64,000 nt of DNA from Diadema setosum (GCA_033980235.1 CM067065.1:5251328-5315327), one strand, 5' to 3'; positions 24,703-37,560 are shown, numbered from the stretch's first letter. Notes: generated by a model not told the origin, from the letters alone. Made by a program: numbers and translations.

Positions 24703-25473
24703 GGGCAATTCCGCGGTTAGTAATGTTACATTTGAACAAATTTAGATATTTGTTTTTCCCACTAAATTACAATTTATTCATTTCAAGTCAAAAGTATGTC
24801 AAAAACATGTTCATCCTTCCCAGGTTTATGATACAGAAAAGAATGAACACAATCCAAGAAATATTAGAATTGCTATAGCAACTTAAAGGGCTGGTTAGTA
24901 ACGTTACGAAAAAAGGACATGCCAAAAAAATCAATGTCTTGTAACAAAAAGTGTGCAGAAATTCAAGTTACTTCAAACAAAGTGTTGAATTAATTTCAAT
25001 TATTGCATCATGACAAATGTTCATGCAAATTTTTTTAGCAGTTCGACCGATAATTTTTTAGCTAGACCCCCAAAAGCATGGTTAGTAACGTTACAGTTAG
25101 TAACGTTACATTTGTCTGGAGTAATTCCGCAGGTCATTTCACCCTTTTGTAATTGACAAAATGTCACATGGCTTCTGGAGTAAATGTATTCATCTTTTAC
25201 CCTTTAGCGAAACTTTGAGGAAAAAATTTCAAAGGAACCCACTGTAATTTGCATTTAAGTGAATTTCAGCATCCCCAGTCCCACATGTACATTTTAAATG
25301 ATGGTTTTAGATCTCGCAAAATCAATAAATACGAAAAATAAAATCTACTGAATTTGAAAGACCCTAATGATTGGTGAACATCCATGGCATTAGTTGATAC
25401 CTAGATCAAAGGGTAAGATAAAGAGGCACATTTCTTTCATCCATGTCATGTCCACCTAACTGCGGAATTGCCC
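24703..25473 (-). mobile_element. 771-bp TIR element, copy L2 (4-bp TSD AAAT)
   Basis: Reverse-complement copy of 19663-20437 along its whole length, with only scattered differences. GGGCAATTCCGC at the left and GCGGAATTGCCC at the right, flanked by AAAT at 24699-24702 and 25474-25477. A different 4-base duplication from copy L1 shows two independent insertions and not one duplicated segment. Confidence 0.9.
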
Positions 25474-26606
25474 AAATGGTTTTAAAGTAAATAATACAGA
25501 AGCAGTAGCAATGCATCCGACATAAAAATGCCGATATCTTTAAATCGATATTGTGCTTTCTGTCCTTTTGTTTTGTATTTCCCTAAAGTCTGTGTTGTAG
25601 TTTTGTCGTTTAAACTGGTTTATAGGCCTGCTGTGGCAATCAAAACTATGGGGCAAGTACAGTGTATTTAATCCTTTCAATATAAATTTTGTCTTGCTGT
25701 CCTTGTTTTACCTTGAGACAAAAGTTGCTCCCACATTGCCCTAAAAAGCGCTTCTCGCAATGCCCATTGAATTCCTCGTAGCCTAACGATCAAGCTATCA
25801 CATATGAAGCTAAATCTCTGTTGTGCATGACAGAATATAATCCCCTAATTTGGGGATGAATGATTCTGTTTAAAAAGAGTACTCTTCATATTTCCTCTTC
25901 AAAATGCATTTGATTTGTCTGAAAGCCTTGAATATATTTCATTCCATGACTTTATTTAAGGTGATGGTAAACTGGACTTTTTTTTTAACTTCCATAATGT
26001 ATATGAACACTCATGAAAACTAGGCAAACCAATTTATATTTTTAGATTATGATCAGATGAATAAATGATTACATGTTGAAATGAAGACAAAGTCAAACTT
26101 TCTATTGGTAGATACACATGCAGACTAGACAGATGATTAATTTATACGTAACATTATGAATAGATAATGAATGACAAAAGATGGCTTTTGTAATTACATA
26201 CATAATTAATCAATATGAGACAATAGTGGCTGCAGCTGCATTAGATTACAAGCACCATGACAAAAGCTAGCACAAGTGAATGTTGAACATAATGCATGCT
26301 TTATGATCCACACACTCCTAAAGATGCATTTGGAACCTACACAGTGTACACGTAGGTATGTGACTGTGTGTGATGCCTGTTGCATTGGGATGAGGAGACA
26401 GTGTAGGGGAAGTGGGGATGTAATGGAATATTCTACCCTGCTGCACGTCAGATGGTCACTGAGGATCGACATTTTGTCTTTTTTTCCTCTTCTTCTTCTC
26501 TGGTTAAATACCCGTGCCATATGGCGCATGTAATCACAATATTTCATGGATAACGCGCTCTCGACTACCTCATTTTCTCTCCCTGACTGCTGCTACACCT
26601 GTATCA

Positions 26607-27010
26607 GATATGCACATATGAATGGGGGTGATTTTTGATGTGTACCTGAAATTGGTTCTTACTAGTCGTAACTTTCAGGCTGTAAAATTAATGTTGTTTA
26701 TAAATTAATATCATCATAATCAATGATGAAGATGAAGATGATGATGATGATGATTATTGTTATTATTATTATTATCATCATCATCATCATCATTAGAGAA
26801 ATTGGTCAATTGGACAACAAGAATACACACATACTGTATGTATTCACATGATATGCACAGGAATGGGGTATTTTTTAATGTGTACCCAAAATTGGTTCTA
26901 ACTAGTCTTAATTTTCAGGCTGTGAAATTAATTTTATTTATAAATTATATGAATTACATTATCATTATCATCATCATCATCATCATTAATTAGAGAAATT
27001 GTTCAATGTA
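26607..27010. repeat. Tandem duplication of a ~243-bp unit
   Basis: GATATGCACA at 26607 and again at 26850 starts two matching units: GAATGGGG, ATGTGTACC, AAATTGGTTCT, ACTAGTC, TTTCAGGCTGT and TTATAAATTA, then a CATCAT array and TTAGAGAAATTG. The second copy is shorter in its CAT/ATT microsatellite. Confidence 0.75.
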
Positions 27011-27649
27011 TTTGTTGTGAAGTGCCTCAAACAATTTCTTCATCTGATCAAAACAGTGTAGGTACAGTAGGCCCTACATGCAAACTGTGTGTGGTTCAAA
27101 CCTAAATGAGATACTCTTTACTGATAGATCATTTAATTGTGCCATAAAGCTACATCTGGGCACTTTCACTGAATGCACCAATGGGACTTGCATGCATGCA
27201 CTCATGTATGCCCAATTCTGAAGTACACCTTTGCATGCATGATCTCAACACGCACCCTCAGTGATAGAGCGTCACGGTTCTATGGAGGCATGAGTGTTTT
27301 TTGTATAATATATGTACGCTGATAAACTAGACATGAAAGTTGGTACGCATGACAGGTTTGGGGTTAATTTGTGAAAACAGAAATGCTGCCACTACATGTA
27401 CCATCACACAAAATGCCAATGATTTGTAGGAAATTTAAGGATCTTTACCATCATGAGAGCCTGATGTACACTATTGGCGCTAAAGTTTTTAGTGCCCTGT
27501 CATGGCTGGCTTCGATGAACAAGCATCGATACTCACTTCCATGGACTTGGTATCGGATGAAATAGATATCATTATGTAGAATGAGTAATACAGGCCTTAG
27601 GGGTTTGTCTGTAGTGGGGGGCTACTGTACACCATATCTTCCCCCCCCC

Positions 27650-28020
27650 CCCCCAAGTAATGGCTCACAATTCTCGGTGACATTTTTGACACCGAATCAA
27701 GAATCTTGGCGCTGCGCGATCATTTGTTTCGCTCAAGAGCAGATTACATTGTCAGTATTCGTCTTTGCTGACAGAGCCTCCCCGTTGCAGCAGAATCGGG
27801 ATTAATTTCCGCGTCAATTGAAAGCGCTTTGTGCGCTCTCTCCCGTTATTTAATTTGCTCCGGTAATCGGTAGTAATAACGGTGCAATGGCAAGGACAGC
27901 TTTTGATTGAGAATATATGAACCAGCTCGACACCGCAGCTTAAAGACAATTGATTTTTGTACAGGCGCCTTTGATGGAGATGGATGAGCATGCGTTTTGG
28001 TAATCCCACTTTTGCAGCTG
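27650..28020. other. Complex unique island
   Basis: Non-repetitive, moderately GC-rich sequence between a poly-C tract (about 27641-27654) and a T/TG-rich tract. No recognisable protein. It is a candidate regulatory block by composition only. Confidence 0.22.
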
Positions 28021-28492
28021 ATTGGATTCCAGATTGATAGTTTAATGGTGCCTGTGTTTTTTTTTTTTTGTGTGTGTGTTTGTGTCCATGTGTGAGTGTG
28101 TGAGTGTGTTTGAGCATGTGTCTGTTTGTGTTTGTGTATGTGCATTCGTGTATTCATGTGTGTGCTTGTCTGTCTGTGTGTGTGTGGCCTGCAATGACAA
28201 ATATTTTTTGACAAGTGAGGTGATGTCCCCTGTATGAGTCAGTTGCTGTCAGTGAAATAACAACCTTCATGCATCATACAATTCATGATATCATGCATAT
28301 CATTTGAATAGCATGTTACAAGTTGTGTAAAAGGCCAGTTGCCTGACCTGTGTTATTCAAAGTTATGGCCACTTTTTCTCTAAAGGACATACAATGTAGT
28401 ATAACAGCAACCCTACTATTCTACCCTCTTGTACACAAGCAGTGCATTTCAATAAAAATATCCAAATGCACCATTCATGTTTTGCTCAATTA

Positions 28493-28590
28493 ATTACCCC
28501 ATTAAGGATGAGTCCCAAGTATACTTGGGCAGGTGTGTACATGGGAAATGCAGGTGTTGTAGCAAAATCAATCCGTCCTCAACGGGTTAA
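28493..28590. mobile_element. Family I mini-palindrome, copy 3
   Basis: GAGTCCCAAGTATACTTGGG palindrome core, then ATGGGAAATG, GTGTTGTAGCAAAATCA and CCGTCCTCAACGGGTTAA. The left end is eroded (TTACCCCATTAAGGATG). Confidence 0.8.
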
Positions 28591-28763
28591 ACTAGTGCAT
28601 TCTGTGACCATCATATGGAATCTTGGCATGATGACCTTCCCAACCTGATTAACTCTTTATGTGCCATGAGATGGAGCTTGGTGATAGGTTCACCTCCACC
28701 CATAATTAGTCATAAAGTATGTTACATATTTGAGTATCAAGAGTACTATATTAAAGGCTAGCC

Positions 28764-28830
28764 TGTTGAAAACCAGTCCTGAGTATACTTGGGTAGAATG
28801 TGTCTATCGTCGTTGAGGTAGCAAGACCTT
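28764..28830. mobile_element. Family I mini-palindrome, partial copy 4
   Basis: CTGTTGAAAACCAGTCCTGA, then GTATACTTGGGTAGAATG, then a worn right half. Truncated. Confidence 0.5.
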
Positions 28831-29082
28831 TATCTAAAATTTTGGTGAAAATGACTTTCTTGAATTAATGGTCAGATAATGCTGTTTTGTCCAAATCCAA
28901 GCTCTCTTATTCCAAAAAGTGAAGCCACCACAGCATGTCAAAGGAAAGGTTATCCCATTTGATATAGTGTTTTGGCTGGCAAATTGTTTTTACTGTCCTG
29001 AACATTTGACATTTTTAAGATATGAGGTGTTGCCACCCCAGCGTTGCTATGTGAATTGAATTGCAGCGAAATTTCTGTACAA

Positions 29083-29293
29083 CCAGAGCTTTTAATGTGC
29101 ATTTAAATTTCAGGAATTTTACGAGTGTCAAGATTTGTGAAATTGAAAAATATGCAGAAGTTTTTGCCTATGCTGTATACATTGAACATTGAATGCCAGT
29201 GGTAATTTGGGAAGATTTTATACTTTGAAAAGAGGTCATCAGCTCCCACTAAATGAAAATTTTGTGCTGCGAATGCATCTTGTCTTTACAGTA
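29083..29293 (-). mobile_element. Family D repeat, copy 4
   Basis: Ends GCGAATGC..CTTTACAGTA at the right. Inside are TGCATTTAAATTTCA, GAATGCCAGTGGTAATTTGG and GAAAATTTTGTGCTGCGAA, in minus-strand family order. Confidence 0.5.
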
Positions 29294-29394
29294 GTTTGTC
29301 CTCCAGAGGGTAATAACAACTACACTGTATGTGGAGAGTCATTTCTGTATGTGACCTCTGAACATTGTCTCAAGACCCAATTCAGAAATATCGT

Positions 29395-29640
29395 TACAAG
29401 TGAGCTTCCTTGCAAGTCTGAACACCCCCTCCCCACCCCCAAGTCATTATACGGGAGCTTGCTGTGCTGTTTTTCTCTTGCACTCCGCAGGTCACCGGGA
29501 GGGGGAGCGTCTCGCTCTACGAAGATCCTCTTTACGCCGTTAATGAGTTTGCCGAGGATCGCCGCAAATGAGCTTCCTCCCAAGGAAAGCCGTGGTCGTT
29601 GACACTGCTCAGCTTCCACATTCCTAAATAAGGAAAGCCA
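29395..29640. other. Complex unique island
   Basis: GC-richer unique block (GGTCACCGGGAGGGGGAGCG and following) directly left of the split family-A copy. Frames of about 100-137 codons cross it on both strands, but none resembles a known protein. Confidence 0.22.
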
Positions 29641-29649
29641 AGAAAAATT

Positions 29650-29854
29650 TTAAAGGGATGATATAGTTTTGCTTGAAATATGGCTTTTGGTTTCCAACTT
29701 TTTTTTTTTTTGTGTGTGTGAGATAATAGGAAACCTCTTATGAAATATGAAAGAGCAGACAATTCCAAGAGAAATTCAAAGTTTATTTGATGAAAATTGG
29801 TTTTTGAAAAGGCTGAGATTTTATCCTGGAAAACAAACTGATCCTAATGAAATA
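29650..29854 (+). mobile_element. Family A foldback MITE A5, left half (split)
   Basis: TTAAAGGGATGATATAG starts the element, with end 2 on the left. It runs through TTGATGAAAATTGG and GATCCTAATGAAATA, then stops at TA (29853-29854), where the 10-kb element begins. The sequence resumes at 39855. Confidence 0.88.
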
Positions 29855-29891
29855 CAGTGCCGCTCACCAAAAAGTCTGACACGTTTACACG
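29855..29891 (+). repeat. Left terminal inverted repeat of the 10-kb element
   Basis: 37 bp ending GACACGTTTACACG, with six mismatches to the right end by eye. Just inside, ACACGATTCG and ACACGTTTC motifs recur, as expected for transposase-binding subterminal repeats. Confidence 0.85.
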
Positions 29892-30869
29892 ATTCGGACG
29901 AGTGCCCACACAGACGCCAGTATCGTGTATTTGGCACGACTACACGTTTCAAAAGGTGTTCCGAGTCAGTGCGCTCGCGGGGAAACGCGTAGTCGCGCGA
30001 ATTACACGTTATATCGGAAGCCGACCTCCGCTGACCCGAACCGTGTAATCGTCGAAACGTGAAGTATTTACACGATTCGTCCGCGCGCGCTCTCCGACTC
30101 GGAGAGCATTGCCTTATACAGTACACACAGTGTGTGTGCAGTGACATCGCTCGCCGCTCCGACCCGCTGTTTGGGTGGTTTTATACACACATGTGTACGT
30201 ACATGTGTAACGTGTATACAATGTACGTACGGCTGGCCGGCCGGCCTGGGAAGCTGTACAGTACCGTACACAAGACTGTGTGTGAGGTTGGACCTACTAC
30301 TCATCGACCGCCTAATGTTTATTTGCTTGATGATTAAGAATATTTAACACTGAAATTCACGTGAAAAACTTGACCTACGTGATTGAGAAAATCCAGCTCT
30401 ATCAAATGCCGTTGTTCCCTTTTCGATTCGAAGTTTCAGTGCAAAAATATCGCCGGCGAACTTGCGTCGCCTCGTTTCAGCTCCCCGCGGTAAATCTCGT
30501 TCAGTGCGCCAATTATACACGATCGGTTTAAAAGACGGTGGTCGATAGCAGTAGTAGGGCTACCATACATGTCGCATGTTGTAGGTCCATGGTGTAGTAG
30601 GCTAGTGTGGCGTAAATTTTCTAGGTTTTCCGTCCACTTTCTCTCACTTTTCTCTCTTCATTCGTAGCATTATATCCCTTTACTTTCAGAGTGCAATCGT
30701 ACTTCTGAAAGTGTATGTTTTGTTCATTTTTTTTTGTTAAGTGATTATCTCGTTCGCAACAATCGAGGTGAGTTTTTGTTCGAGAGTTGTTTTTTTTCTT
30801 TCTATTCTGATTGAACGATCGGACATGGCATGTCACGCACGTCGTGCGAGAGGACAAAGTTTGAATAAT

Positions 30870-32350
30870 TGCACCCACTCGTTTGTTTCCGTGTTCTGTT
30901 AGTACACTTCTGGTATTTTTATCGTTAAGTGTCTTCGTCCTTCGTCTTCAAGCTTCATGTTTTCACCCTGGGTTTCCTCATCGTGGTTTACCACTGCCAT
31001 TTTTTTTTCTGGCACAAGATGTTCTGTGTGCATATATTTCTTTCTTTCTTTCTTTCTTTTTTTGCGGTAAAATGCCATCGTCGATCGTCTTCTTGTACAG
31101 ACTACAGTACAGTATTCAATTCATGCACTCTACATAACTTTACTGTACAGTACATTGCATTGTAGTAGTTTTACACCTCCCATTTCATTTTTGTGTGCAA
31201 GTAGATCGAACGATAGATCTAGCTAGGTCTGCGATGTTTGAATCGTTTGCTGATGCGATGTGTTTGGTGACAGTGACTATGATGGAAGTGATTGTAATTA
31301 AGTTGCTGTGGATTAGATTGGCTGTAGGCCTATACAGTACCATGATAGCAATGATAATGAGTCTTGAATCTTTGTGGTATTGATGTAAGAGCTCTGATGA
31401 TGCAATTTTCGAGTGACCATGACCTTGACGACGGCGATTACGATTAGATCTAGCCTAGATCTAGACATCGAGGCCCATGACGCGAGTGACACAGACAATG
31501 CACGGGGGGCTGACGCTCGCTCGTGCACAGAAGTGGTCTAGGGACAAGCATTTTTTTTTTCATTTATTTTTTGTTTCTTAATTTTGCTTGTTCACTCGTA
31601 TGTAGTGCTACCAAAATTTATGTCCCTGAAGTCATGTCTCTGAAGAAATTCAACCAAATTAATTTGTAGACAATCAGTTTGCTCAAATCCAGTCAGTAAT
31701 GCTAACTTAATTTCCATTTCAGAACTCGATGGAATCCCATTTTCTATTATTTTGATATAACTCTACGGTATTTCGATGTATTGCATTCACCATTGTACTA
31801 CTGTATATCAATAAAAAAGCCTGCTGAACAGGTGTTTCGGGTTTTTTTTTTTTCTTCATTTCCTTCTTTTCACTTTCTTCTTTGACCCTGGATGAAAAAA
31901 AAAAAATCCAATCTTGCCATGTAAAGACAGAACAAATACCATCGTAAAAATATGACTGTAAGCTAATAAAAAGAAAAAAATAGGCGAGCAATGATAATAC
32001 TTGTTTGCGGGAAAATCATAAATCAAAAGTGATTCCTTATGAAGCACATCTTTCAAACATATATGCCCTACAAAGCTTAAATGATGAAGTAACTGAAATC
32101 TGAAAAATCATCGTGGCAACAAGTCATATTGGGAGTGAGTTCTGACTAAAAAAAAATAATAATAATAATGCCTCCACTCCGGCACCATTTCGTGGCGAAG
32201 GCATAAAAAAAAAAGAACTGTCAGACCATTTTATAATGTCTGAATATGTATTTTTTTTTACATGTAATGGAGAATGTTATGAAACCAAACGCCACCGATA
32301 AAATCACAGTCGCTAACAACTACAGAACCATAACAGCTGATTACTTATAT
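30870..32350 (+). repeat. Left inner arm of the 10-kb element
   Basis: Shared blocks with the complement of the right arm, in order: TTGCACCCACTCGTTTGTTT, then a GACACGGGGCTGACGCTCG-like block, ATGTCTCTGAAGAAA, ATCCCATTTTCT, TTTCTTCTTTGACCCT, ATGTAAAGACAGAAC, ATAAATCAAA..GTGAT and ATGAAACC..AACGCCACC. Spacing is similar throughout, so the arms are homologous, with gaps. Confidence 0.8.
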
Positions 32351-33127
32351 GCGTCGTATCTTTTTAACTTTGAACTTTTATCTTTCGACCCCTTCCGGAG
32401 TATGAGAAATGTTCACATTATGTTTACAATATTTTACAGCATTAAAGAATCACAAAATGGCCTTTTTGAAAAAGAAAACACGCAAGAGATGAGATACTAT
32501 ACCTAACAATAAACTTTTCACAAGAACTATGAGCAGAACTTCTGTAATATTACTTTAACAAACTTGGCAAGTTTAAACATCACCTTCATATTTTTAGTAT
32601 TAAATATCGCATTAATTTTCAAATATTTTGCCTAATTACGTATTTCTTTGGAATATGAATTTTCCGTTCCTTGGAAAAGTAATCGCACTGGAACATTAAT
32701 GAAAGTCATCACCAATCAAACCGGGGATGACGCCAACTAACTGCAAGAAGGCGCATGAAATTTAGACTTAAGTCAAGAACTCTGCATATTATCATTACAT
32801 TTTTAAATTCAAAATACATGGTAAGAAGATTCCTTGGACTGAATTGGTATTTATGAACGGGAAGTCGTTACTTTTGTTGCATCTGTTTGCCGGTTTGCAT
32901 CGACGTAAGTATGCACGGCGATGGAGGTATTCAACATTTGACAATAATTGTAAGAAAAAGCAAACCAAAATAAAATGACCGGACGCAAAATGAATCATTA
33001 TTATCTTTGAACTATTTTATGCTAATTACTAAGCGATGATAATATCTAGCGTTAAAGAACATGAGTACCAGTTTGCATGCATGTTTGTATGCAGGTACAT
33101 GTATTACGCTATTACAATCATAAACGG

Positions 33128-33374
33128 CATGAACAAAGGGCCTATAATATTACAACCACCACATGCGATTACTTAAATCAAATGGAACGATAATGGTATC
33201 TTATTGGAACAAAATGATGAAATGCAAAGATAAACGATGTGCTACTAGTCTTGTGCATAGGGAAATTAATGGCAGAATATATCAGAAAAACAAATCATAT
33301 ACGAAGGATGCATTAATGTGTACAAAACAACATCATATAATGTTCATACTTCATTCTGCACAATTAAGAATTGA
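33128..33374 (+). repeat. Direct repeat inside the 10-kb element, copy 1
   Basis: Shares ACAACCACC..CATGCGATTA, TATCTTATTGGAAC, ATGAAATGCAAA and CATCA..TATAATGTTC with 36298-36530, in the same order and orientation, about 3.2 kb apart. Confidence 0.7.
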
Positions 33375-33423
33375 ACAGATATTTTCATGTTTGTGTTCAG
33401 AAACATAATCGACATTTTCAGGA

Positions 33424-34260
33424 TAAAACGGGCCAACAATTTTGAAGAATGTCTTCAAGCGAAAGGATGGACTCGACCAATCGAAACGAGAGACGCGGTT
33501 TTCGTCATTATACGTAACACAAATTCAAATGGTTTCTTAGTGATCCATGCACCCTGCTTATATCCCGTTGTGTACACTTTACACATCACATAACATTTCC
33601 CGCCTTTTCACTCCTCACCGATTGATCTGTATGATAGTACTACATGTAGAAACAAGCTCAACTCACCCAAGCTTTAGCATCCATTGATTCTACGAATATG
33701 ATTTCCTTATTTGCATATTTTGCTACAAGTTGGTACATGACTAAATTTATGTTAGAATTTGAATTTGCATTTAACACCATACCAAATAACGTGATTGCCA
33801 AAAGTGAGTTGGACAGGAGACTTCATCAAAGCAACATTGTGTGCTCCCAACTTACTCAGTTCTGGAGCGCTGATAGAACATGAGCCGTATGGAGTTTCAA
33901 ACATCATTGTCAAGGCGAAACAGGGCCGATGATTTTGCACATTATCTTCCAACAAAGGGATGTATTTGAGGAATCATGGACCAGGTGCGCGTCGGTCCGT
34001 CCATGAATGAAGACAAATCACGGATTGGGCGCGCGTCGGTCCCTTAAAGATGCGGGTTTCGCCATTACGTAACACAAATTCAAATGGTTTCATTGTCATT
34101 GTCAAGGCGGAACAGGGCCGACGATTTTGCAGATTATCTTTCAACGAAAGGATGGATTCGACGAATCATGGACAGAGCACGCATCGGTCCATGATTAAAG
34201 ACAGGGTATCCGCAAAATCAGCTGTTTCCAATCGTCAATATCTAGGCGGAACATGACCAA
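33424..34260 (+). repeat. Degenerate tandem repeats inside the 10-kb element
   Basis: Three versions of a block with AACAGGGCCGACGATTTTGC and AACGAAAGGATGGATTCGAC (near 33431, 33920 and 34110), plus two of ACGTAACACAAATTCAAATG (33512, 34068). Spacing is irregular. No satisfying coding frame. Confidence 0.68.
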
Positions 34261-35605
34261 ACTTTAAAAAAAAAAGAAAAAAAAAAGAGGGAGAGAGAGA
34301 GAAGAAACCTACGTCAATGTCGCATGACCCAATGTTACTTTGTGCACTTGTAGGCCTTATATATACGTTTGTATGTGTCTAGGCACACAACTCCCTTCTT
34401 AAAACTGTGATGTTGAAATATTATGCAATGAAATCGGCTGAGTACTTGACTTACAAACGCGGATAATACCTGCATACAAACGTACTTTTATACAGTCATG
34501 CATACTCGTTTACCAATGTATCAACGCTATATGATAAAATTAGCGTCAATTAGTTGGAGAAGAAAAAAAAAACACAAACCAAAATAAAAAAGACTAGACG
34601 CAAGATAATTTTTGAACTATTTCATGCTAAAATCTTGTAAAGACGAATCGTGGATAATAATCGTTAAACAACATTATTTATGTTTGTATGCAGGTATTAT
34701 CCGTGTTTGTATCCAGATAGGTGTATGTGATGTATTATAGGCTATATATAAAAAAAAGAATATGCAGGCACGAGTAATGTGTACATGATGGTTAATATTA
34801 ACTGCCCATTCAAAGATAGATACATGCATAATAATGAATAATATTTCAAGAAATTGCACAAGGAGTTTCAAGCCTGCCCCATTACAGTTCCTGACCTCAG
34901 AAACTTTAATCGACTAAACAATGTTATTGCTTGTTATACAACAGTACATGTATTTCAAAGCAAACGAATGAAATACAAAATCGTGACGTTCGAAGTCAAG
35001 TTTGGAATCATCATAATGATACGATGTCATGTTTATGTTAACGAAATGAAGAAAGTACTCAGACAATTTTAGATCCATAGGCGAGACTGTGAATTAACAA
35101 ATTTAATGTTTAGTGAATGTATGCATAAAAGCGTGAATATTATGCAAGACAGTTTGTGTAATGTGTATACGCACACAATCATGTGTGTATCAATGTTTAG
35201 ATTCAGCTAGTATGATACATGCTCAGTACACAATGGTACGTACACTGTGTTGGGTTTGCGATATTCTTCACGCCTGTTTTCTCCGTAAGTGGGTTGATCA
35301 TGTACACTATCTTTTTTAGCGCAAATATATATACCCTATATATATATATAAATTTCACTCTGTAACACCGCAACAAGCCACGCTCATACAAATACTATAA
35401 CACCACGATGTCTTTTGTCTTTGGTCATGAAAATGGCATGCCAAATGATAACTCTATAGCCATCTGTTTTACCTGTAGAGGTAATTATTTCATGTAAAGA
35501 TTAAGGAAAATTGAGAAAATTAGCGAATTTGTGGCAAGACACATTTTCTTCTCGGCGGGAAAACCATCAGCGTACCAACCCTCCGTGAGCTTTGTTTAAT
35601 TAATC

Positions 35606-35630
35606 CAGGGAGGTGAGACTCACCTCCCTG
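35606..35630. repeat. Perfect hairpin with CAGGGAGGTG core
   Basis: CAGGGAGGTGAG, one A, then CTCACCTCCCTG: a 25-base near-perfect palindrome inside the 10-kb element. Confidence 0.9.
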
Positions 35631-36297
35631 ATTAATCCCAGTGCCTTCGGTTCGCACTGATCTCCAAGATCAGAAGAGGGTCCACTCTGTTCCGCTTGGA
35701 TGCTATTGTGCGGGACAGATACTAGCCGCTCACTCAATTAGCTGTCCCTCTGAAAGGATCGTCTTTCCGCGGTCACCTTTATTGTAAGCTGTCTTTTATC
35801 ACCAACTCCGATTGTCGACCTTGATGCCTGCAAAAAGATGAGACGTTTTTGTCCCTCCTCATGCCGATTTCGTATAGTTGATGCCGAGAAGCGAAACACG
35901 AGCTAGCAGACAATTGAGACATTTTGTTTGTCTTTATCGTCCACCAAAGTACTACGTGTAGTTCTCTCTCCCTTCTTCTTTATCTTCTTTGAAACTGTAG
36001 TGAAGTATAAAAAAGTACATGTAGTATGTTGCAAAATCATTTATCCGCCCGCGGGACTGAAAGTGATTTTGCAGCACACATGAAAACTAGCTGTTAACAT
36101 TGTGTTTCGTGTTTTCATTTGTATTCTCTTAATTCTGATTACATCGTGAACGTGTCTTGTGTATATGTGTGTGTGTTGGGGGGGGGGGGGATTGGATAAA
36201 TTTTGACTATTAAGCTTGCTTGGCTCGTTCATGTTTTCTTCTTATAAAGCGCTGAAGTCCATCTGAAATGATGCTCGTGACGCTGTTAAATAACCAG

Positions 36298-36530
36298 CAT
36301 GAAAAGTACGTAAGACAACCACCGCATGCGATTATTAAATAAAATTGTTCGATATCTTATTGGAACAAATGAAATGCAAAAACAAACGATATACACTGTA
36401 CTACTTGTGCATAGCGAACAGATGCATGTCAGAACATAAGAAACCCCAATCATTATAGCCTATACTAACGATGCATCCCTTTGTAAAAAAACATCAAATT
36501 ATAATGTTCCTGTAATTGAAAATTAAGAAT
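36298..36530 (+). repeat. Direct repeat inside the 10-kb element, copy 2
   Basis: Second copy of the 33128-33374 segment, with small deletions. Confidence 0.7.
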
Positions 36531-36689
36531 TAAAAAAAAAAATGATTTGAGAAGTTGTGTAAAGGAACTGGCAGAAGACTTCTGACGGAGAAAAGGGGAA
36601 AGACTGTTCCAGAGAGAAGGACCGATGTGGAAAGGGCTGTGATTTCCTAAGAGGAAGATGATCTAGAACCAGGAGAGGTAAGCACAGAG

Positions 36690-36725
36690 CAGGGAGGTGG
36701 AAGAGTTCTCTCTTCCACCTCCCTG
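36690..36725. repeat. Perfect hairpin with CAGGGAGGTG core, second
   Basis: CAGGGAGGTGGAAGA, six bases, then TCTTCCACCTCCCTG: a 15-bp stem that shares its outer ten bases with the hairpin at 35606. Confidence 0.9.
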
Positions 36726-37139
36726 CACAGAGTCTTCGAGGGGGTTAAAATGAACATTATAGAGTTGTGGGGGTATACGAGGGAGGATCCATGGACTTTG
36801 GGATGCGTATAACACCACTAATATAGGCAAGCATCACAACTGGGCTACGGTGGGCTGCCATGTTGTTGCTGTTATTTGGTTTTAATGGCGTGTATGTATT
36901 TTATACGCAAGATTCTTGGGGCGACGTTAGCCTTTATTGAAGCCCGTCTATAGTATTTATATTTGTGTAATAATTTTAATTATTCATAAAATCGCAAACA
37001 AAAAAACTTCATATATTATATATTTTGGAAGCGTAATAAAAATATTTTGGGGGGTTTTCAGTCCAAGGAAACTTCTTGTTTTGAAAAAAAAAATTAATGA
37101 TAATATGCAAAGTCTTTGGCTCAAGTCTAAATTCCACGT

Positions 37140-37407
37140 GCCTTCTTAAAGTTACACATGGATACGATGCATACAAAGTAAAAAAAAAAAAAAAAAAAAA
37201 AACATAATAGGTATGCGACGAAAATCCTTGTTTGTAACATTATAAATCAAAGGTGATATCCAATAATCTTATTCTTATGAAGCAGTACTTTCAAATACAC
37301 AAAAGCTTCGGTAATGAAGCACGAGAAATCTGAAAACTAATGTGGCAATAAACGAGCGATACTGACAGGGAACTCTGCCCCCCGCCCCCAAAAAAGACCC
37401 CCCCCCC

Positions 37408-37443
<36 letters not shown>

Positions 37444-37560
37444 GTCACACCATTTCAGGTTTTAATTTGTCTTTTTTTTTTTTAATGGGTGAGATTATGA
37501 AACCATAAACGCCACTGATAAAATCACAATCGCTTATACAATTGCAATCTAATGCAGAGC
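37140..37560 (+). repeat. Third copy of the arm segment, adjacent and inverted
   Basis: Matches the complement of 37620-37870 (TTTGTAACAT, ATAAATCAAAGGTGATAT, AACTGTCACACCATTTCA, ACCATAAACGCCAC), so the right arm itself folds on a centre near 37590. The same segment also matches 31990-32320 in direct orientation. It carries C-run/A-run tracts at 37398-37440. Confidence 0.78.

Noticed and set aside
36560..36780. Fragment of a retrotransposon-like repeat (GACTGTTCCAGAGAGAAGG)
   Set aside because: It vaguely recalls repeats of that style, but I cannot name the family or find a frame.
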